Below, one piece after another: positions 28,971 through 34,008 of a DNA stretch of 34,008 nucleotides. How positions within the stretch are numbered: position 1 is the stretch's first letter; each line of letters opens with the position of its first letter. Source of the stretch: Glaciimonas sp. (GTDB lineage: Bacteria; Pseudomonadota; Gammaproteobacteria; Burkholderiales; Burkholderiaceae); assembly GCA_014377145.1 (NCBI GenBank), contig JACMQE010000210.1, positions 1 to 34,008 on the forward strand, given 5' to 3'. Position numbers and translations under genes: made by a program. Under the pieces are notes generated by a model. That model was not told where the DNA came from, ran no database searches, and saw nothing but the letters and a program-made list of their open reading frames with translations.

Positions 28971-30383
28971 CTAACCGTTAGTAATTACCCTCGGATGCAG
29001 CAACGAACGTTTCCGGGCATAGCCAAAATACATCACCAGCCCAATCAGTAACCAGCAGCCAAAAGCGATCCAGGTTGTTTTTTGTAGATGAAACATCAAA
29101 AAACCGCAAAAACCGATAGCTGCCAGTGGTACGTAAGGTACGCAAGGACAACGGAAAGGACGTGGCAGGTCAGGGCGAGTTTTGCGCATCACCAGCACTG
29201 CGACGGCGATTAAGCAGAACGCCATTAGCGTGCCAATATTCACCAATTCTGCCAACGTACTCAGTGGCACCGCCGCAGAGATGCAAGCGAACATGATGCC
29301 AGAGGCCCAGGTAGCGAAGTACGGCGTGGCAAAACGGGGATGTACGCTTGAGAGTTTTTTTGGCAGTAAACCATCACGAGACATCGCAAAAAGTACCCGG
29401 GTCTGACCATAAGACATCACTAGAATCACTGTCGTCATACCGATGATTGCCCCCATATCGACAAAACCGGCAACCCAATTTTGACCGGCATATTTTAACG
29501 CCAGTGATACCGGGCTATCGACCCCGAGGAACTTTTCATAAGGTACGATGCCCGTCATGATGCTGGCAACGATCACATACAGCAACGAGCATACTGCCAG
29601 TGAAACAATGATGCCAATCGGCAAATCACGCGCCGGGCGTTTGACTTCTTCTGCTGCCGATGCCACCGCATCAAATCCAATGAACGCAAAAAATACGACT
29701 GCGGCGGCACTAAACACACCTTCAAATCCGTGGGGCAAGAACGGTTTCCAGTTGGTTGGTTCGACATAATTAACACCGACCACGATAAACAAAATCACCA
29801 CGCCAATTTTGATAAATACCATGATGTTATTCACGCGGGCCGATTCACGGATACCGATAGAGAGTAAGGCGGTGATAATAATGAGGATGATAAATGCTGG
29901 TAAATTGAACCATGTCGTCACGCCAGCTAACGCGCCCGGTGCCGCGCTTAGCGCAACTGGCAGATGAATGTCGAAACCGGCCAGCAGCGATTGAAAGTAA
30001 CCGGACCAGCCGACAGCGACCGAGGAGGCTGAAAGGCCGTATTCCAGCAACAAATCCCAGCCAATCATCCATGCAACGAACTCGCCCATCGTAGCGTAGC
30101 TGTAAGTATAGACAGAGCCTGAAACCGGCACCGAAGAGGCCAGTTCGGCATAGCACAAAGCAGCAAATCCGCAGGCAACCGCCGCTAGCAGGAACGATAT
30201 CGATAAGCCCGGTCCGGCGAGGAGGGCGCCAGTGCCAGTTAATACGAAAATGCCGGTGCCGATAATCGCGCCGATACCCATTAAAGTTAGATCAAGCGCG
30301 CCTAGTGAGCGTTTTAATCCGCTAATATCGCGCTGACTATCGAGAATCATTTGATCTAGGTTTTTAGTACGAAATAAACTCAT
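28971..30383 (-). CDS. APC-superfamily amino-acid permease (CAT type)
   Basis: A 470-residue inner-membrane permease with the 12 to 13 hydrophobic segments of the cationic-amino-acid-transporter branch of the APC superfamily. LDLTLMGIGAIIGTGIFVLT (helix 1 with the GxGxxxGTGIF substrate-binding motif) and YAELASSVPVSGSVYTYSYA are diagnostic, with VVFFAFIGFDAVASAAEEVK (helix 6 region, FxGFE/D), and YGQTRVLFAMSRDGLLPKKL between helices 8 and 9. The start follows GGAGAAG by seven bases. It probably imports amino acids; the specific substrate cannot be read from sequence. Intact, with its own terminator; no partner genes. Retention fits a lineage relying on external amino acids. Confidence 0.93.
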   Translation of the reverse strand: MSLFRTKNLDQMILDSQRDISGLKRSLGALDLTLMGIGAIIGTGIFVLTGTGALLAGPGLSISFLLAAVACGFAALCYAELASSVPVSGSVYTYSYATMGEFVAWMIGWDLLLEYGLSASSVAVGWSGYFQSLLAGFDIHLPVALSAAPGALAGVTTWFNLPAFIILIIITALLSIGIRESARVNNIMVFIKIGVVILFIVVGVNYVEPTNWKPFLPHGFEGVFSAAAVVFFAFIGFDAVASAAEEVKRPARDLPIGIIVSLAVCSLLYVIVASIMTGIVPYEKFLGVDSPVSLALKYAGQNWVAGFVDMGAIIGMTTVILVMSYGQTRVLFAMSRDGLLPKKLSSVHPRFATPYFATWASGIMFACISAAVPLSTLAELVNIGTLMAFCLIAVAVLVMRKTRPDLPRPFRCPCVPYVPLAAIGFCGFLMFHLQKTTWIAFGCWLLIGLVMYFGYARKRSLLHPRVITNG

Positions 30384-30890
30384 GCAACTTCTCCGGTGAA
30401 GATACTACGATGTATCAATTGCCTGATAAATTTGAGATAAGCCTTTATAGGCGAGATATGGGTAAGCTATTTTCTAAGTAAACTTAATCGCCAATGGTGA
30501 TATGTTTATATATATGCATATGCCCTAAACCGAGCGGTATTGATGGTTATTCAATCAAAAGGAAAAGCGTAAGGTGGGCGAAAATCGAAATCCTACGCAG
30601 GTCGAAAATGGTGATAGAGCATCGCGCCAAGGTGCTAATCCGCAAGGGCTTTTTTCTTGGAATAGAAGATGAATAATGACGAATTGCATAGGCAGTTAAC
30701 TACAGCGTAAGACACGAGGACATCCGACTACTGCAAGGATTAAAACCAGTTAGTTAGAAAATAAAAGAATAAATTTCCATATGGAAACTTCCAAATATTC
30801 TCTCACGCAGCCTTCACGCATGCACGTGGATCGGAGCCACAGATTTTCAGTTTTCGTCCAAATCAGTGCATTCGGTTTTTAGTGCCTAGA
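30384..30890. other. Stretch without a recognisable gene
   Basis: About 500 bases upstream of the permease gene, which must include its promoter. No coding frame is convincing. It contains the 14-base palindrome TTTCCATATGGAAA (30774-30787), a possible operator of unknown meaning. Confidence 0.4.
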
Positions 30891-31222
30891 TCAGTCAGGG
30901 TTAAGTCCAGTGTTAAAACTATATTCGCGCTCAATTTTAGCGATATAGATTTTATATTGCGCTTGCCAATCGCTAAGGCCCTGTTCCTGCGCCATCAATT
31001 GATCGGTGTTGGCTTTCTAGGCACGAATGGCTTCCATGAACTGCAGTAAGGACGGTCACGCCGCCCGTTTCTCGGGCTGCCTCCAGCCCGAGAAAACCCG
31101 ACTGTTGCTTTACCAGCGCCGCCATACGATCAGACATGGCGACAGAACCGTGATCGCTCTCGGTTTTTAACAAGTAAAGATAATGGTGGAATACGGCGGA
31201 GCTGGTGTTGTGGCAATTTAAT
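30891..31222 (-). pseudogene. Antibiotic-biosynthesis-monooxygenase-like small protein, frameshifted
   Basis: Minus-strand pieces of a ferredoxin-like-fold ABM protein of about 110 residues: ATTPAPPYSTIIFT, then (shifted) TESDHGSVAMSDRMAALVKQ with QSGFLGLEAARETGGVT, then (shifted) EAIRA, TAG and KANTDQLMAQEQGLSDWQAQ, YKIYIAKIEREYSF, ending TGLNPD and TGA at 30891-30893. The family usually begins with Met just before this first strand; no ATG is present there. So start loss, two frameshifts and one stop. Members of this family are small heme- or quinone-related monooxygenases or of unknown role. Confidence 0.8.
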
Positions 31223-31277
31223 CCTCAATAGTAGCTAGTGGCGGCGTTATTAATCGTATACAAAGCGCCGGGTCAGA

Positions 31278-32342
31278 TCAATGTGTTTGAAAGCGATAAA
31301 CCTTATCGGCATCCAGTCGGCGTATCAGCACCCCGTCAAACCACAATTTATGCAAATGTGCTAATGCCTCGCCGAGTGCAAACGTCATCTGGTGTGGGTC
31401 AAGTGGGCGCGGGAACATAATTGGCACGATATCGCTGGCGGACCTTGGTATGCTACAAGCCTCTACGACTTCGGCCAGTCGGTCATGATGATGCACGTTC
31501 AGTTGATCGATGCGCGTATGCAGGCCGCGAAATGGCTTGCCATGGGATGGCAGTACCAATGTGGTGGTTGGCAGATCGCGATATTTTTTCAGTGAATCGA
31601 GATATTCTTGCACCGGATTAGATTCCGGTTCAATGGCAAAAACCGACAAATTGGTAGAAATCCGTGGCAACACCATATCGCCCGAAATGAGCGCATCCAG
31701 ATCGGCGCAATAAAGCGCCACATGCTCTGGCGCGTGACCGAAGCCGGTGATTGCCCGCCATTTGTGCGCACCAATCTGAATCTGTTGCTGACCGTGCAAG
31801 CGGCGATAAGTGTGCGGCACGCTTGGCACAAGACTTGGATAGTAAGACTTCCGTTGCGACACTTTGGCTACCACTTCCGGGTCATGCACGCCATGCATTT
31901 CAAAATGCACCAACATCGCGCTGCTGTCAGCACTGGGCAATCCCGCCGACATTATCCGCGCCGAAAAATATTCACCGATACTCATCCATAGCGGTGCTTG
32001 CCAGCGCTGACAAATCCAATCCGCTAGTCCGATATGGTCAGGATGGCAATGCGTGACTAGTACGCGCAGCACCGGTAAACCTTGCAATTGCGTCGCAAAA
32101 ATATTTTGCCATGCATCACGCGTAGCATCGTTAGCAATTCCGCAATCGATGATGGTCCAGCCTTTTTGCACGCCACTTTCGGTTGCGATACTGTCTTCCA
32201 GTAACCATAAATTAATATGATTCAGTGCAAATGGCAGACCCATGCGTAACCAGCGCACGCCGGATGCAACCTCAAAAGTATGGCCGATTTCTGGCAAAAT
32301 ATCGGCAAAGGCATAATCAAGCTGCGCTTCTAGAAGATTCAT
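31278..32342 (-). CDS. MBL-fold metallo-hydrolase
   Basis: A 354-residue metallo-beta-lactamase-fold hydrolase. The metal motif LVTHCHPDHIGLADW (HxHxDH as HCHPDH) lies near residue 100, GFGHAPEHVALYC supplies the next His, ALISGDMVLPRISTNLSVF the bridging Asp, and LVLPSHGKPF the last His, so all ligands are present. The C-terminal 80 residues are helical (MTFALGEALAHLHKLWFDG), as in the branch annotated near glyoxalase II and often linked with a winged-helix-like tail. The start chosen is ATG 32340-32342 because AGGA precedes it by seven bases; an upstream in-frame ATG would add ten residues. Intact. Substrate unknown. In relatives it lies near fatty-acid or leucine-catabolism genes, matching the liu relics. 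Confidence 0.9.
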   Translation of the reverse strand: MNLLEAQLDYAFADILPEIGHTFEVASGVRWLRMGLPFALNHINLWLLEDSIATESGVQKGWTIIDCGIANDATRDAWQNIFATQLQGLPVLRVLVTHCHPDHIGLADWICQRWQAPLWMSIGEYFSARIMSAGLPSADSSAMLVHFEMHGVHDPEVVAKVSQRKSYYPSLVPSVPHTYRRLHGQQQIQIGAHKWRAITGFGHAPEHVALYCADLDALISGDMVLPRISTNLSVFAIEPESNPVQEYLDSLKKYRDLPTTTLVLPSHGKPFRGLHTRIDQLNVHHHDRLAEVVEACSIPRSASDIVPIMFPRPLDPHQMTFALGEALAHLHKLWFDGVLIRRLDADKVYRFQTH

Positions 32343-32750
32343 ATTGTGTCCTAAACATGGTTTCCTAAACATTGGCGATTTTCGCTATTTTAGAGTGACA
32401 TAGAAATTCAGATTGGAAACAACGAAAATTAATCCAATATGACCATACTTTCTATCAAAAATGGTGATTTCCTCTCAAGCAAATCCGATCTGACAGTTGT
32501 TGTGCAGAAATTTACTAAGATAGTACTTACCTGTTTGCTAGTCGAGTATGGGCCAACTTTTATAATATTGAGCAGTGAATAGAAGTGCTAGCTTGCACTG
32601 GTACCGGTCGGCGCCCAGGCGCCGCTCGACAACGTAAAAGCATACGTCATCAGGCGCCACTTCTCTAACGACGTGGAGACAAGCCTGGATAACTTTGTGT
32701 TCTACAATCAAATATATTTTTTGTTTTTAGCCAATTAATCCTACATTTGG
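32343..32750. other. Intergenic region between divergent MBL and liuR genes
   Basis: About 400 bases holding promoters of both directions. GGCGCC occurs twice two bases apart at 32610-32623 and again near 32655. CCTAAACAT occurs twice close to 32352-32372, just before the MBL start. No gene is recognised. Confidence 0.5.
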
Positions 32751-32768
32751 TTGACGTTAACGTTAACC
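32751..32768. promoter_or_regulatory. LiuR-like operator
   Basis: TTGACGTTAACGTTAAC contains the perfect palindrome GTTAACGTTAAC and resembles the TTGACGT/ACGTCAA-type motif described for LiuR, the MerR-family regulator of branched-chain amino-acid degradation in proteobacteria. It lies about 100 bases before the liuR relic, the expected place for autoregulation. Motif comparison is from memory. Confidence 0.55.
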
Positions 32769-32866
32769 GCGGCTAACTCAGCGGTTCTTGCGTGAAACTT
32801 CACCAGCGACTACTGCCCTTATTTTTTGCCATTAACCATATTGCACTTGCATTCACATGCATCAAT

Positions 32867-33292
32867 ACGTCGACCTACAATATTGTCGAACTTGCACGCG
32901 AATTTGAAATTACGCCTCGGGCTATCGAGTTTTATGAAGATCAGGGCTTGTTAAGTCCGACTCGCGATGGCGCTAACGGCCGTAACCGTGTCGATACCAC
33001 ACGCGAACGCACGCGCCTAAAGTTAACCTTGCGTGGCAAGCGATTGGGATTGATCTTATTAGAAATTAAAGGTTTGGTTTAATATGCACAATTCACCCAA
33101 AGACACCCTTTTGCGCAGCCGGAGCAGTATCTGGCGGTCTTGGCGTGCCATCGCGCTTTACTCTGGAAAGCCAGCGTAAAGATATTGATGCCACCTCTGG
33201 TAGAGGTGTTGGTGCAAGAAGTTGAATGCACCGAATTATTAAAAACCGATCAATTTAAAAAGCAGAGAATCGTCCGAGATAAAACAATTTAG
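32867..33292 (+). pseudogene. liuR: MerR-family regulator LiuR, decayed
   Basis: Relic of the leucine/isovalerate-degradation regulator. TYNIVELAREFEITPRAIEF, YEDQGLLSPTRDGANGRNRV and RTRLKLTLRGKRLGLILLEI are the MerR DNA-binding domain in its LiuR form. The family protein begins one or two residues before TYN; the codon there is ACG (32867-32869) where ATG is expected, so the start seems lost. A stop and frame change follow GLV (33080), and the coiled-coil part continues shifted as EQYLAVLACHRALLWKAS and later frames to 33292. Upstream is the LiuR-like operator; downstream is liuA, which it would have controlled. Confidence 0.82.
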
Positions 33293-33357
33293 TTGCTTCA
33301 ATGGTAAATAATTATCAAGGCTAATGTGCATATGTAAAGTGTAGAAAAGGAGGTAAG

Positions 33358-34008
33358 ATGATCCACTTACCCGGTTTACGTTTTGATCATGGCGAAGATA
33401 TTGTTGCTTTGCGAAAAACGATTCAGCCATTCGCCGCAGCCGAAATAGTCCCCCTGGGGGGGACACAGAAATTGATCATACTAACCAATTTCCGATGGAT
33501 TTATGGAAAAAAATGGGCGATCTCGGCCTGCTTGGGATCGCCGCCGATGAGGTTTGCGGCGGTATCGGCATGTGCTATCTGACACATCATCGCGTTGGAA
33601 GAAATCTCGCGTGCCTCCGCCTCGGTCGGTCTTTCTTACGGCGCCCACTCCAATCTGTGCGTTAACCAGATTAGCCGCAACGGCATTTCTGCACAAAAAG
33701 CCAAATATTTACCAAAATTAATTTCCGGCGAGCACATTGGCGTACTCATTTTGGTAGAAAAAACCGACAAAGGTTTTAGCGTTGCCCAAAAACTCGACAA
33801 ACTCGGCATGTGCGGCTCGCAAAATGGCGAATTGGTTTTTCAGGAATGCGAAATTCCGATCGAAATATGGATGTGGTTTTACCCTACGTACATGACCACA
33901 AACAATTCGGACAAGCCCTCGCCGATATGTATTCGACTATGATGGCCTGTAAAGCCTATGTCTACGCCTTCGGTCAGGCCTGTGATCGTGCTAACATACC
34001 GGAAGCCG
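33358..34008 (+). pseudogene. liuA: Isovaleryl-CoA dehydrogenase, with frameshifts and internal deletions
   Basis: Relic of the FAD acyl-CoA dehydrogenase that oxidises isovaleryl-CoA in leucine degradation. After a strong Shine-Dalgarno (AAAGGAGG) the ATG opens MIHLPGLRFDHGEDIVALRK. Frame changes give DHTNQFPMDLWKKMGDLGLL and then [50 protein letters not shown]. There the sequence jumps to [14 protein letters not shown], omitting about 80-90 residues that hold the FAD-binding and substrate loops, and after FQECEIPIE jumps again to [15 protein letters not shown], omitting about 50 residues including the catalytic Glu region. The last part, [20 protein letters not shown], runs to the window edge. 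It cannot be functional. Confidence 0.88.

Noticed and set aside
32610..32623. GGCGCC repeats as a functional hairpin
   Set aside because: The two-base loop is too small and the motif is a common restriction-type palindrome; nothing nearby supports a role.

Overview
The window reads as a chromosome segment of a betaproteobacterium of the order Burkholderiales. The order of argS, a SPOR-domain gene, a dsbA-like gene and an SDR gene, the atpAGDC sequence type, the folE-BLUF pair and the liuR-liuA pair all recall Oxalobacteraceae; the family placement is inference. Base composition is moderate (roughly half GC). The striking property is not a new system but decay. About twenty recognisable genes carry in-frame stops, frameshifts, lost starts or internal deletions, and they sit between a small set of fully open genes. 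This looks like a lineage in early genome reduction, for example host-restricted or bottlenecked.

Layout: 1-3.9 kb holds the end of the ATP synthase operon (atpA 3' part, atpG, atpD, atpC), closed by a strong terminator. From 3.9 to 10.5 kb everything is relic: a BrnA-like antitoxin with two stops, a CoA-binding protein, an SGNH hydrolase, a periplasmic binding protein fused by deletion to a MocR-type regulator, a divergent MFS transporter, an exported protein, a DUF2165 membrane protein and one unrecognised gene. From 10.7 to 12.9 kb lie intact folE, a dead BLUF photoreceptor gene and an intact yfcH-like epimerase gene. From 12.9 to 16.4 kb are an IS5-type transposase fragment, a dead ClC channel gene and a dead Hsp70/YegD-like gene. 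Intact RIO-type kinase and 2OG-Fe(II) oxygenase genes follow (16.7-18.5 kb).

From 18.5 to 24.3 kb is a second long decayed stretch: a RhuM-like fragment, a secreted TIM-barrel-like protein with an amber stop, a transposase C-terminal scrap, a fasciclin gene, a glycosyltransferase (MGDG-synthase-like) fragment, one unrecognised 192-codon reading frame and a nitroreductase. From 24.6 to 28.1 kb argS, the SPOR gene and the dsbA-like gene are intact, followed by a dead SDR gene. An intact APC amino-acid permease gene, a dead antibiotic-biosynthesis-monooxygenase gene and an intact MBL-fold hydrolase gene come next. The window ends in a dead liuR-liuA pair that still keeps a LiuR-like operator.

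The retained genes serve ATP synthesis, translation, folate synthesis, envelope maintenance, amino-acid import and a few stress or regulatory roles. The lost genes are mostly transport, sensing, degradation and secreted functions. No CRISPR array, tRNA, rRNA, prophage or complete mobile element was found.
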